DNA of 64,000 nucleotides from Roseivirga sp. (GTDB lineage: Bacteria > Bacteroidota > Bacteroidia > Cytophagales > Cyclobacteriaceae): NCBI GenBank assembly GCA_021404565.1, contig JAAWWF010000004.1, positions 124,001 to 188,000 on the forward strand, read 5' to 3'. Shown here one piece after another: positions 7,771 to 16,602 of the stretch. Every line of letters begins with the position of its first letter. Position 1 is the first letter of the stretch. Below the pieces are notes generated by a model. The model saw nothing but the letters and a program-made list of their open reading frames with translations. It made no database searches and was not told the origin of the DNA. Position numbers and translations under genes: made by a program.

Positions 7771-9309
7771 ATGTCTGAGAAAGGTACTGTGTTCGGCCAC
7801 CCTAAGGGGCTGATGACACTGTTTTTTACTGAAATGTGGGAGCGGTTTAGCTACTATGGTATGCGAGCCCTCCTTATTTTGTTTATGCCGGTGGCTATTG
7901 CCGAGGGCGGAATGGGCTTCGATGATAAAACGGCTGGTGCCGTCTACGGGCTTTATACGATGGGGGTTTACCTGCTTGCGCTTCCTGGTGGATGGCTGGC
8001 TGACAGGCTTTTTGGACTTAAGAAGTCGGTTTGGTATGGTGGAATCATCATTGCTCTGGGTCATTTTACTATGGGAATCCCCGGTATTCTGAAATTGTTC
8101 TCGGGCGCTTCAGAAAGAGTTGAACTATCCGCATTGGATACCAATTCATTTTTCCTGGGCCTAATCCTTATTGTAATTGGCACTGGTCTCCTTAAGCCAA
8201 ATATTAGCTCTATCGTGGGGCAGTTGTATGCTCCTGGTGACAGCAAGCGAGATGCCGGGTTCTCTATTTTCTATATGGGAATTAATATCGGGGCCTTTGC
8301 GGCACCCTTGTTAACAAGCCCTGTAGCAGAGTATGATTGGCACCTGGGCTTTGGCCTTGCCGGTTTTGGTATGGTACTCGGACTGATTCAGTACAAACTC
8401 ACAGCAAAAAATATAGCGGATGTAGGTAACCTTGAACCGGCTACCACACCCAAAGAAATTCAATCACGCGATAAGCTTAAGAAGGGTACAGCCATAACGG
8501 TAGGGATAGCAACCCTGTTGTTGGTGCTGATGTTTTCCGGAGTCATTTCGATTGATGCCAGTGCTGTAGCGAATGCTTCAGGTGTGATTATCGCGGTTGT
8601 CGCTTTTCTTTATCTGGGCTCCATCATCGTTATGGGTGGTCTCAGTTCAGTAGATAGAAAAAAGGTTTTTGCCATTGGTATTGTTTTCGTCTTCTCCGCG
8701 GTTTTCTGGTCGGGTTTTGAGCAGGCCGGTTCAACACTGAACCTCTTTGCCCAGCGATTTACAGATCGTACCGTTTTTGGTTGGGAGATTCCCGCAGGAA
8801 TGTTTCAGTCTGTCAATTCAACCTTTATTATACTTTTTGCCCCCTTCTTCGGGGCTATGTGGATTTGGTTGGCTAAACGAAATCTGGAGCCAAGTTCTCC
8901 GTTGAAATTTTTCTTTGGACTGTTTGGCGTAGCCGCAGGGTTCTTTGTAATGTACTTTGCTGCTAAAATTGCCGCGTCTGGAGATTTAGCTGCCCCAACC
9001 TGGTTGATTTTTACCTATCTGTTACATACCTGGGGTGAGTTGAGCTTAAGTCCTGTAGGACTAAGTTTGATGACGAAACTTGCACCTAAGGGCTATCAGG
9101 GACAGATGATGGGAGTATGGTTCCTCTCTGTTTCTCTCGGAAATTTATTGGCGGGTTTGATTGCTGGTGAAGCCAGTGGTGGAGATGCTGAAGCGCTGCA
9201 AGCCATGCCTGATCAATATATGACCATTGTACTCACCACCTTTGGTGCGGCACTACTGCTATTGGCCATTAATAAACCTCTCAGGAAGCTGATGGGTGAT
9301 GTCCACTAG
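7771..9309 (+). CDS. POT/PTR2-family proton-coupled di/tripeptide transporter
   Basis: This 512-aa inner-membrane major-facilitator protein imports small peptides together with protons. The family's N-terminal signature Glu-x-x-Glu-Arg-Phe is present in TEMWERFSYYGMRALLILFM, used in proton and peptide binding. The second PTR signature is visible as FSIFYMGINIGAFAAP. About 14 hydrophobic segments are present, with extra helices in the middle as in bacterial DtpT/DtpB-type proteins. The start ATG at 7771 gives a normal N-terminus. It is divergent from pckA with about 240 bp between the two starts. A strong terminator follows the stop, so the gene is probably monocistronic. Confidence 0.93.
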   Translation: MSEKGTVFGHPKGLMTLFFTEMWERFSYYGMRALLILFMPVAIAEGGMGFDDKTAGAVYGLYTMGVYLLALPGGWLADRLFGLKKSVWYGGIIIALGHFTMGIPGILKLFSGASERVELSALDTNSFFLGLILIVIGTGLLKPNISSIVGQLYAPGDSKRDAGFSIFYMGINIGAFAAPLLTSPVAEYDWHLGFGLAGFGMVLGLIQYKLTAKNIADVGNLEPATTPKEIQSRDKLKKGTAITVGIATLLLVLMFSGVISIDASAVANASGVIIAVVAFLYLGSIIVMGGLSSVDRKKVFAIGIVFVFSAVFWSGFEQAGSTLNLFAQRFTDRTVFGWEIPAGMFQSVNSTFIILFAPFFGAMWIWLAKRNLEPSSPLKFFFGLFGVAAGFFVMYFAAKIAASGDLAAPTWLIFTYLLHTWGELSLSPVGLSLMTKLAPKGYQGQMMGVWFLSVSLGNLLAGLIAGEASGGDAEALQAMPDQYMTIVLTTFGAALLLLAINKPLRKLMGDVH

Positions 9310-9328
9310 TATTTAGATGAAATTGAAG

Positions 9329-9352
9329 AAGCCCCGAAAGGGGCTTTTTTTG
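9329..9352 (+). terminator. Terminator after the peptide transporter
   Basis: AAGCCCC and GGGGCTT pair around a GAAA tetraloop and are followed by seven T's, a classical intrinsic terminator 20 bp after the stop. Confidence 0.9.
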
Positions 9353-9392
9353 TCACTTAACAGAGAGTTAGCGTTACTTATTGAAATTCAAA

Positions 9393-12245
9393 ATGAGAAT
9401 GATCCAACCAACGAAATTTAAATTATTGATGCTGTCAGCAATATTTTTACTGATAGCCGCCTGTGATTCGGGTGATTCAGGAGAGTCAGTCTCTTTTAAA
9501 GTTGACTATGAAAAATATATCCTGGAGAATGGTCTTGAGGTAGTACTACACAAAGATGCCTCAGATCCTAAAGTAGCTGTGGCTGTGCTATATCATGTAG
9601 GCTCCAACAGAGAGAAGCCCGGTAAAACAGGCTTTGCTCACTTCTTTGAACATATGCTTTTTCAAAACTCCGAAAATGTGGGAGCCGGTAATTTCATTAA
9701 AACCATGAATGAGCTGGGAGGAACCTTTAATGGAGGAACCTCAACAGACAACACCATCTATTTTGAAACCGTACCCAGCGATGCACTGGAAAAAGTCCTG
9801 TGGATGGAATCTGACAGAATGGGCTTTTTTATCAATACCGTTTCAGAATGGGGACTTGAAAACGAAAAACAGGTAGTTAAGAACGAAAAGCGACAAGGAG
9901 TTGATAACCGTCCATATGGATACAAAAGAGGCATTCAACTGGCCAACCTATATCCTGAAGGGCATCCCTATAGCTGGGACGTGATTGGTAGTCTGGAAGA
10001 TTTGCAGAACGCCACCCTGGCCGATGTAAAGGAGTTTTATGAGAAGTGGTATGGTCCCAACAATGCTACACTCGTGGTGGCTGGTGATATCGATTTTGCT
10101 GAGGCTAAAACATTGGTTGAGAAGTACTTTGGAGAGATAAAGCCAAGAGCTGAGATCGAAACGATTGCTCCCAGGCCAGCTGTTTTGAATGAAACCAAGC
10201 TGCTTTACTACGAAGATAAGTTTGCCAACCTGCCCGATCTGGATATGATTTGGCCAACGGTAGAGCAATATCACCCTGATATGTGGGCGTTGAACATGCT
10301 GGGGCAATTGCTTTCTAATGGAAAGAAGTCACCCCTGTATAAAGTAATAGTAGAAGAAAAGAAGCTGGCCCCCAGGGTATTTGCTTTCAATAGCTCCAAT
10401 GAAATAGCCGGTACAGTAAGAATGGGGGCAAGGGCCTTTGATGGTACCAACCTAAACGACCTGAGGACTGCCTTTTTTGAGGCTTTCGAGAAATTTGAGG
10501 CTGAAGGCTTTTCTGACGATGATTTAAACAGAATTAAAATAGGGCAGGAAACCAATTTCTATAATGGTATTTCAAGCGTATTCAGCAAAGCAGCGCAGCT
10601 AGCCAGCTATAACACCTTTGCGGAAGACCCTGGTTTTGTGGTGACCGATTTGGAAAACACTCAAAAGGTGACCAGGGAAGATATCATGCGGGTGTACGAG
10701 AAGTACATTAAGGGCAAGAATTATCTCGCTACCAGCTTTGTACCTGTAGGTCAGCAAGAATTGGTATTGGAGGGCTCTGTATTAGCGAGTGTAGACGAAG
10801 AAGTAATTGTTCAAGGCGCAGAAGGCAGCCTGGAGGGGCTGGACAAGGATGTGGCATTTGAAAAAACAGCTTCATTGATAGATCGCAGTACAGCACCCGA
10901 TTTATCCGGCACCCTGAGCTTTGAAGCACCTCCTATCAATACCGACAAGCTGGGTAATGGTATGAAAGTGCTGCACATTTTTCAGGATGAGTTGCCTATG
11001 GCCCAATTCAGCATTCGCATTAAGGGAGGTATGTTCCTGGACCAACCTGACAAAGTGGGTACTTCCGCCTTGCTCGATAATCTGATGATGCAGGGAACGG
11101 CCAACAGAACACCATTGGAATTGGAAGAGGCGATAGGGCAGTTGGGAGCGCGCATCAACATGTTTACCTCCAGGGAGTATATGACCATTAGTGGTAACTG
11201 TCTGGCCAAAAACTATGACGAGGTACTCGATCTGGTCAGGGAAATACTCTTTGAACCCCGCTGGGATGAGGCTGAGTTTGACAGAATTAAGAGTTCTGCA
11301 TTGAACTCCATCCAGCAGAGCAATGCCAACCCTAATGCCATTGCTTCAAAGGTTTTTAACAAGGCACTGTATGGCGAGGATCATATTCTTGCCAATCCGG
11401 TATCCGGAACCACTGAAACGGTATCCGGTATTACGATTAATGACCTGAAGGCCTATTACAACAACAATTTCTCTCCATCCCTGGCTTCCTTTCACTTTGT
11501 AGGAGCGCTGGACAAAGAGACTGTAGTTTCATCGTTGAATGCCTTTTCAGCCTGGGAGGCGAAAGATGTGGCTTTTCCCACTTATGAGATTAAAACGGCC
11601 GATGAAGGTTCAAGAATTTACTTTGTTGACTATCCGGGCGCCAAGCAGTCGGTAATTAACATCGGTAACATCAGCATGGAAGGAAAGAATGACGACTATG
11701 CAGCAGCCACCATGGCCAATTATCGTCTTGGTTCAGGCTCTGGTTCCATCCTTTTCAGAAAGCTCAGACTCGAAAAAGGATATACCTATGGTGCTTATTC
11801 AAACTATGGTCGTGGCATTAACAGCACTCCATTCACCGCAGCTTCGAGTGTGCGTAGTAATGTAACCCGTGAATCTGTAGACCTTTTCAAGGACATTTTA
11901 GACAACTATGGCGCTAACTTTTCTGAGGAGGATATGAGTGTGACCAAAAACTCCATTCTGCGCAGCAATACCCAGTCTTTCGAGACCCTGGGCGGTCTGG
12001 TTGGTATTCTTCAGAATATCTCTACTTATGATTTGCCAACGGATTATATCAAACAAAACGAGACTGTATTGAAAAATATGGATGTAGCAGAAGTCCAGCG
12101 CCTGATCAAAAAGTATATGAATCCGGATGAACTGATTTATGTATTGGTAGGAGATGGCAAAACCCAGCTCAACCGCCTGAACAATACCGGTCTGGGTAAG
12201 CCGATTGTAGTGAATAAGGAAGATTTGAGCTTGAAGAAGAAGTAG
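9393..12245 (+). CDS. M16-family zinc metalloprotease lipoprotein, two-domain form
   Basis: This 950-aa protein has a lipoprotein signal (FLLIAAC, cleavage before Cys24), so it is anchored in the cell envelope. The N-terminal M16 half has the inverted zinc motif H83-x-x-E-H87 in GFAHFFEHMLFQN, and the distal Glu lies in the segment ENEKQVVKNEKRQG about 75 residues later. The C-terminal half repeats the fold without the zinc motif but keeps the LRLEKGYTYGAYS-type Arg/Tyr substrate-closing region, as in other fused PqqL/pitrilysin-like proteins. It probably degrades short peptides in the periplasm. The upstream TTG (9381) is less likely than the ATG at 9393. It follows the peptide transporter after a terminator, so the functional link (peptide hydrolysis and uptake) is plausible but not operonic. 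Confidence 0.92.
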   Translation: MRMIQPTKFKLLMLSAIFLLIAACDSGDSGESVSFKVDYEKYILENGLEVVLHKDASDPKVAVAVLYHVGSNREKPGKTGFAHFFEHMLFQNSENVGAGNFIKTMNELGGTFNGGTSTDNTIYFETVPSDALEKVLWMESDRMGFFINTVSEWGLENEKQVVKNEKRQGVDNRPYGYKRGIQLANLYPEGHPYSWDVIGSLEDLQNATLADVKEFYEKWYGPNNATLVVAGDIDFAEAKTLVEKYFGEIKPRAEIETIAPRPAVLNETKLLYYEDKFANLPDLDMIWPTVEQYHPDMWALNMLGQLLSNGKKSPLYKVIVEEKKLAPRVFAFNSSNEIAGTVRMGARAFDGTNLNDLRTAFFEAFEKFEAEGFSDDDLNRIKIGQETNFYNGISSVFSKAAQLASYNTFAEDPGFVVTDLENTQKVTREDIMRVYEKYIKGKNYLATSFVPVGQQELVLEGSVLASVDEEVIVQGAEGSLEGLDKDVAFEKTASLIDRSTAPDLSGTLSFEAPPINTDKLGNGMKVLHIFQDELPMAQFSIRIKGGMFLDQPDKVGTSALLDNLMMQGTANRTPLELEEAIGQLGARINMFTSREYMTISGNCLAKNYDEVLDLVREILFEPRWDEAEFDRIKSSALNSIQQSNANPNAIASKVFNKALYGEDHILANPVSGTTETVSGITINDLKAYYNNNFSPSLASFHFVGALDKETVVSSLNAFSAWEAKDVAFPTYEIKTADEGSRIYFVDYPGAKQSVINIGNISMEGKNDDYAAATMANYRLGSGSGSILFRKLRLEKGYTYGAYSNYGRGINSTPFTAASSVRSNVTRESVDLFKDILDNYGANFSEEDMSVTKNSILRSNTQSFETLGGLVGILQNISTYDLPTDYIKQNETVLKNMDVAEVQRLIKKYMNPDELIYVLVGDGKTQLNRLNNTGLGKPIVVNKEDLSLKKK

Positions 12246-12306
12246 GTCGTTTGACCTTTACTTTAAGGAAAGCTAATTCAGAATAGGCTGTCTCAAGTTC
12301 TTTCTG

Positions 12307-12330
12307 TCATTCCCGCGAAAGCGTGGAATC
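12307..12330. repeat. REP-like palindrome ATTCCCGCGAAAGCGTGGAAT
   Basis: ATTCC-CGC and GCG(T)-GGAAT pair around a GAAA loop. This kind of ATTCCCGCGAAAGCG element is, from memory, a common dispersed intergenic repeat in Bacteroidota and other bacteria. Only one copy is seen in this window. Confidence 0.5.
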
Positions 12331-12351
12331 TCCTTTTAGATAAACTAATTC

Positions 12352-12373
12352 AAAAGCCCCGACAGGGGCTTTT
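12352..12373. terminator. Terminator between the M16 protease and the convergent YVTN gene
   Basis: AAAAGCCCC and GGGGCTTTT pair perfectly around GACA. It works in both directions for the two convergent genes. Confidence 0.8.
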
Positions 12374-12380
12374 AGTAGGT

Positions 12381-12446
12381 ATTCGTCTGACCACTTGGAG
12401 TGGTCGGACGAATCCAAAACCAGTCGCTCGCGCTCCGCGAGTGACT
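12381..12446. repeat. Two further consecutive hairpins
   Basis: Stem 1 (12381-12413) is ATTCGTCTGACCACT against AGTGGTCGGACGAAT with a TGG loop, 15 pairs with one T:G wobble. Stem 2 (12422-12446) is AGTCGCTCGCG against CGCGAGTGACT with a CTC loop, 11 pairs with one wobble. Neither has a T-tract, so they are not needed as simple terminators. They may be mobile palindromic repeats or RNA-stabilising structures. Confidence 0.6.
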
Positions 12447-12460
12447 AATAACTCAGGCCA

Positions 12461-13495
12461 TCAAGGCTTCAATACCAGCGGTGAAAAACCAATACCATCG
12501 GGTCCGTTTCCGGCTTTAAACAGCCCTTCAATTTCCATACTTTCCAGGTTTATGGATACTACCTGACCTATTCCCTGGCAGTTGACATAAACGTTTTTAC
12601 CAGCTGCCCCCACTATGAGACCTACAGGCTGTGGATTTTGAATCGTGTCTCCATTCCACTCAGTTCCTGAGATTTTTATAGTACCTGTTAGTTCTTTGGT
12701 GGTAGCATTAAAAACACTAAGGTCACCAGATACGGCATTGGGTACTACCACAGTACCTCCATCAGGGCTGAATTCAACTCTGAATGGTAGCTCCGGGCTC
12801 GGCATCTTGTTCGTGATCTCGCCACTGGCGGCATCCATTACCAACACCTCATTGTTGTTTCTGTTAGCTACCCATACCTCTGTACCGTCAGGGCTGATAC
12901 CGATGCCTTCAATACCTGCTGTAGCGGAGAAAATCTTTTCGAGCTTGTTTAACTTTAAATTGAGCTTACTCACCGTTCCTTCTACAATATTTGCGGTATA
13001 TGCCATTTGTTGTTGCTTGTCGAGCACCACCATGTGACTGGCTCTTTGGGTAGTAGAAATGACTGCTATGACCTTTTCCTCTTTGATAGAAACCTTGATA
13101 ATTTTTTGTTGTGCTTCAGCGGTCGCGATTAATACATCAGGTGTCAGAAAACGAATGCCATGAGGTCTGGTATACTCACCCAGCGATATCGTTTTGACAA
13201 CCTTGAGCTGAGTAAGGTCGATGATGGAAATAGAATTGCCAGCACTTTGGCGATCACCATAGTTACCTACAGCAGCCATTTTACCATCCGGGGAAATGGC
13301 CACCTCATGTGGAGCAATGCCTGTTGCGATAGTGGCTATCAGTTCACCGTCTTCTGCGTTGAGAATGCTGGCTGTATGATCTCCCTTGTTCAGAACTACC
13401 AGCGTGCCGGGCTCAGTGGCCTGACCAGATAGGGTCAACAGACAGCTGAAAACAAGAGTGAATAGCCCTTTTCTGATTTGTGTTGTATGTGACAT
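12461..13495 (-). CDS. YVTN/YncE-type beta-propeller protein, secreted
   Basis: This 344-aa protein has a Sec signal (LFTLVFSCLLTLSGQA) and then repeated 40-residue blades of the YVTN/surface-layer propeller type, visible as TGIAPHEVAISPDGK, IEGIGISPDGTEVWVANRN and LPFRVEFSPDGGTVVV. It should form a seven-bladed periplasmic or extracellular propeller that binds a partner or ligand. No catalytic residues or lipobox are obvious. The start ATG at 13495 fits the signal peptide. It is monocistronic, convergent with the M16 gene and divergent from the PIG-L gene across about 430 bp. Confidence 0.85.
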   Translation of the reverse strand: MSHTTQIRKGLFTLVFSCLLTLSGQATEPGTLVVLNKGDHTASILNAEDGELIATIATGIAPHEVAISPDGKMAAVGNYGDRQSAGNSISIIDLTQLKVVKTISLGEYTRPHGIRFLTPDVLIATAEAQQKIIKVSIKEEKVIAVISTTQRASHMVVLDKQQQMAYTANIVEGTVSKLNLKLNKLEKIFSATAGIEGIGISPDGTEVWVANRNNNEVLVMDAASGEITNKMPSPELPFRVEFSPDGGTVVVPNAVSGDLSVFNATTKELTGTIKISGTEWNGDTIQNPQPVGLIVGAAGKNVYVNCQGIGQVVSINLESMEIEGLFKAGNGPDGIGFSPLVLKP

Positions 13496-13921
13496 GATGC
13501 GTGTCTTTTAATGAGATTTGAAGATTATGAGTGTTTTAAACTACGACCTAAACAGATCGGTTTACATGACTTCATATTAATTAAAGCAATCAGCTGAGAG
13601 TTGATCAGGACAATTTTGCTAAAAAGAGATTCAAACGCTTAGTATTCCCTGACCGGTATAAATAGGCTATAAATGGGGGGAGGTCTATACCTGCAACGGT
13701 ACCAGAGACCATAAGCAATCTTACCACCATCAGGGGCTCGAATAGTGGACCTTGTGTGTGCCTGGTCATCAATACCCATTACTCCCTACCCAATACTCAC
13801 TACCTCTTACCCCAACCTTAACAAACCACTCAACCAATAACCCACATTACCTTCGGCAACATTGCGGCAACTTCATATATTGTGCCCCGTTATAAACCGA
13901 GATCACTCACTTTACAAACCT
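13496..13921. other. Intergenic region between divergent genes, low-complexity tract
   Basis: No convincing gene is present. Bases about 13775-13855 form a C/A/T-rich low-complexity run with repeated ACTCCCTACCCAATACTCACT-like units and an AACCAATAACCC motif that recurs in other spacers of this window. The right end carries the probable promoter of the PIG-L operon. Confidence 0.5.
13852..13882 (+). promoter_or_regulatory. Possible Bacteroidota-type promoter of the PIG-L operon
   Basis: TTCG at 13852-13855 and TATATTG at 13876-13882 are about 20 bp apart. This loosely resembles the Bacteroidota sigma-factor consensus TTTG-N19-TAnnTTTG. It would place transcription start near 13890, downstream of the alternative upstream start codon (13862), and so favours translation from the ATG at 13922. 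The match is imperfect. Confidence 0.22.
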
Positions 13922-16468
13922 ATGAACCGATTCAAGCAGATTCTTGCGACTGGATTAATCATTACCCTTTCTACCTTCTCATCACATGCTCAGGCTCCCA
14001 AAAAACTCAATTCGGCCGAAATCAAGGCGGCTCTGAATAAGCTGGAAGTACTGGGGTCAGTACTGTATATGGCCGCTCATCCCGATGATGAGAACACGCG
14101 ATTGATTGGCTATATGTCTCTGGAAAAAAACATGAGAACCGGCTACCTGGCCATGACCAGGGGAGATGGCGGCCAAAACCTAATCGGTACGGAGATACGC
14201 GAGTACCTTGGAATTATCAGAACACAGGAGTTACTGGCAGCACGAAGAACCGATGGAAGTGAGCAGTTTTTCAGCAGAACCAATGACTTCGGTTTTTCTA
14301 AAGACCCGGATGAAACTTTTAATACCTGGGACAGAGATGATGCCCTGGCCGATGTGGTCTGGAACATCCGAAGGTTCAGACCAGACGTGATGGTAGCAAG
14401 GTTTGATACCACAAGAGTACCTGGAGGTAGAATGCACGGCCATCATACGGCATCCGCGCTTTTGGCTATGGAAGCTTTTGAGATAGCCAATGATCCCACA
14501 AAATATCCAGAACAGCTTAAGTATGTAAAACCATGGCAGCCAAAGGGTCTGTATTGGAATACGTACAACTTCGGTCGCGCCAATTTCAGATCGGATCATA
14601 CCGGAGAAGACGGTTTTTATACCTATGACCTTGGTACATACAATGCCCTTTTGGGTAAGTCTTATGGAGAAATTGCAGCACTCAGCAGCAGCGAACATAA
14701 ATCTCAGGGCTTTGGCAGAATGGGCTCCAGGGGGGAGAATAAAGAATTCCTGATGCACTGGAAAGGGGAGAAGCCCAAGGCAGATGTCTTTGAAGACATT
14801 GACCAAACCTGGAATAGGGTTAACGGAGGCAGAGCTGTTGATAATCTAATCAAGAAGGCCAATAAGAATTATGATTTTCAAAACCCATCAGCCATAGTAC
14901 CAACGCTATTGGAGGCAAGAGAGGCTCTATTGAAGATCGATGATGAGTACTGGAAAGCAGTAAAACTCAGAGAACTTGATACCGTGATTAAATCGGCCAT
15001 GGGACTTTACCTTGAAATCGCAGCACGGTCATACAGCGCAGTTCCTGGCGAAGAGGTAGCCATTTACTACGAGGCCATTAATCGGTCCGGAATTCAGACA
15101 ACGCTGAAATCGATTAGTATTCCTGCGATAGGTAAGCAAATCACTTCGAACAGGACTTTAGACAATAACCAACGACTGCTAACCAACGATACAATAACAA
15201 TAAAGAGCAATATGGCTTATTCACAACCTTATTGGTTGGTTGAAGAAGCATCTCTGGGCATGTACAGGGTGGATAATCAGCAAATGATTGGCTTGGCGGA
15301 AAACCCGGCAGCTGTTTCTGCTACTTTTGAAATGCTTATCAACGGCAAGCCTTTTAGCTATACAACAGATATAATCTACAAGCGCAGCGATCGTGTTAAG
15401 GGAGAAATCTACAGACCCTTTGTAATCACTCCTCCGGTAATGGCAGAGATTAAGGAGAGCGTGCTGATCTTCCCGGATAACGAACCAAAGAATGTAACAG
15501 TGGTGGTTACCTCTGGCAGAAGTGATGTAAAAGGCCGTGTAAGCCTTGATCTGCCCAGTGGCTGGAGGTCAAACCCTGCTTTTGTCGACTACGATCTGAA
15601 ACTGAAAAATCAGGAGCTCTCAGCTACCTTCAGCGTATTGCCTCCGGCCAACCCTGAAGAAGCTTATGTGGGCGTACAAGCTACGTATAGTGGCAAAACC
15701 TATGATCGGGGATTAAAGGTGATTGATTACGATCATATTCCAATCCAGACGATTTTTCCAAAAAGTAACACCAAAGTGGTAAGGGTAAATATTAAGCGTA
15801 CCAACCAGTATGTAGGTTACATCATGGGTTCAGGAGATGCCATTCCTGAAAGCCTCGAACAGGTAGGTTATCAGGTAACCATACTCGACCCTAACAGTAT
15901 CACTACAGAGAGCCTGGAAGCTTTTGATGCGGTAATTGTGGGGGTAAGGGCATACAACACGATTGATCGCATGAGAATCATCCAGCCCAATCTGATGGAG
16001 TATGTGAAAGGAGGAGGAACTGTCATTACTCAGTATAACACTTCCATGCGCAATCAACCTCAGATAGGACCTTACCCTTTTAGCATTTCCAGAGATCGTG
16101 TCACTGTAGAAGGCGCCAATGTGCGTATTCTGGCCAAAGATCACCCCATCATCAACGGGCCAAATAAAATCACCCAGAAAGACTTTGAAGGTTGGGTACA
16201 GGAGCGCGGACTCTACTTCCCCAATCGCTGGGACGACAAATACACCCCAATTCTTTCAAGCAACGACCCTGGTGAAACGCCCAAAGACGGTGGCTTGCTG
16301 GTAGGTGAATATGGTGAAGGACATTTCATCTATACCGGTTATTCCTGGTTCAGAGAGTTGCCTGCCGGTGTACCCGGTGCTTTTCGTATCTTCACCAATA
16401 TGATCTCGATCGGGCAGGAGAAACCTAAAAACGCTCCGCTCAATACGGTAGAAAACAATAAGAAATGA
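13922..16468 (+). CDS. PIG-L (LmbE-like) deacetylase with C-terminal amidotransferase-like domain, secreted
   Basis: This 848-aa protein has a Sec signal ending near FSSHAQ. The PIG-L zinc-dependent deacetylase domain spans about residues 40-330, with the metal/catalytic motif AAHPDDE (His53, Asp55, Asp56) and the second metal site GRMHGHHTASALL (His172-His175). The family removes acetyl groups from N-acetylglucosamine-containing or similar compounds. After a beta-rich middle section, residues about 620-830 look like a class I glutamine-amidotransferase/ThuA-like fold (VGYIMGSGDAIPESLEQVGY ... VIVGVRAYNT). It is the first gene of a tightly coupled trio; its stop overlaps the ATG of the next small ORF (ATGA). 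The context suggests deacetylation of an extracellular sugar followed by sodium-coupled uptake. The upstream GTG/TTG-type extension to 13862 is rejected because the signal peptide starts at the ATG. Confidence 0.9.
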   Translation: MNRFKQILATGLIITLSTFSSHAQAPKKLNSAEIKAALNKLEVLGSVLYMAAHPDDENTRLIGYMSLEKNMRTGYLAMTRGDGGQNLIGTEIREYLGIIRTQELLAARRTDGSEQFFSRTNDFGFSKDPDETFNTWDRDDALADVVWNIRRFRPDVMVARFDTTRVPGGRMHGHHTASALLAMEAFEIANDPTKYPEQLKYVKPWQPKGLYWNTYNFGRANFRSDHTGEDGFYTYDLGTYNALLGKSYGEIAALSSSEHKSQGFGRMGSRGENKEFLMHWKGEKPKADVFEDIDQTWNRVNGGRAVDNLIKKANKNYDFQNPSAIVPTLLEAREALLKIDDEYWKAVKLRELDTVIKSAMGLYLEIAARSYSAVPGEEVAIYYEAINRSGIQTTLKSISIPAIGKQITSNRTLDNNQRLLTNDTITIKSNMAYSQPYWLVEEASLGMYRVDNQQMIGLAENPAAVSATFEMLINGKPFSYTTDIIYKRSDRVKGEIYRPFVITPPVMAEIKESVLIFPDNEPKNVTVVVTSGRSDVKGRVSLDLPSGWRSNPAFVDYDLKLKNQELSATFSVLPPANPEEAYVGVQATYSGKTYDRGLKVIDYDHIPIQTIFPKSNTKVVRVNIKRTNQYVGYIMGSGDAIPESLEQVGYQVTILDPNSITTESLEAFDAVIVGVRAYNTIDRMRIIQPNLMEYVKGGGTVITQYNTSMRNQPQIGPYPFSISRDRVTVEGANVRILAKDHPIINGPNKITQKDFEGWVQERGLYFPNRWDDKYTPILSSNDPGETPKDGGLLVGEYGEGHFIYTGYSWFRELPAGVPGAFRIFTNMISIGQEKPKNAPLNTVENNKK

Positions 16469-16602
16469 CAGATAAATCCCGGGAGACTGTTGACGACAAG
16501 CCTCCATTTTTTGATTCCTGGTCCAAGATGTACTGGCTCCTGATGGGCGTGCTTGGCGTGTTTGTTGTATTGTTTTACCTCCTTACGCAGCACTATTCAT
16601 GA
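16465..16602 (+). CDS. 45-aa single-pass membrane protein between deacetylase and symporter
   Basis: This small ORF starts MTDKSRETVDDKPPF, then FDSWSKMYWLLMGVL and a hydrophobic helix (LMGVLGVFVVLFYLL, about residues 25-40), and ends TQHYS. Its ATG overlaps the stop of the deacetylase (ATGA) and its own TGA overlaps the ATG of the symporter (ATGA). This double 4-base overlap is strong evidence that it is translated. The cytoplasmic N-terminus is polar and the helix ends in the membrane. I do not recognise the family. It could be an accessory subunit of the sodium:solute symporter, as small partner proteins are known for some SSS transporters. Confidence 0.8.
   Translation: MTDKSRETVDDKPPFFDSWSKMYWLLMGVLGVFVVLFYLLTQHYS

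Noticed and set aside
14231-14806. Long minus-strand ORF of 191 codons
   Set aside because: It lies fully inside the PIG-L gene on the opposite strand, whose motifs are clear; it shows no family features.
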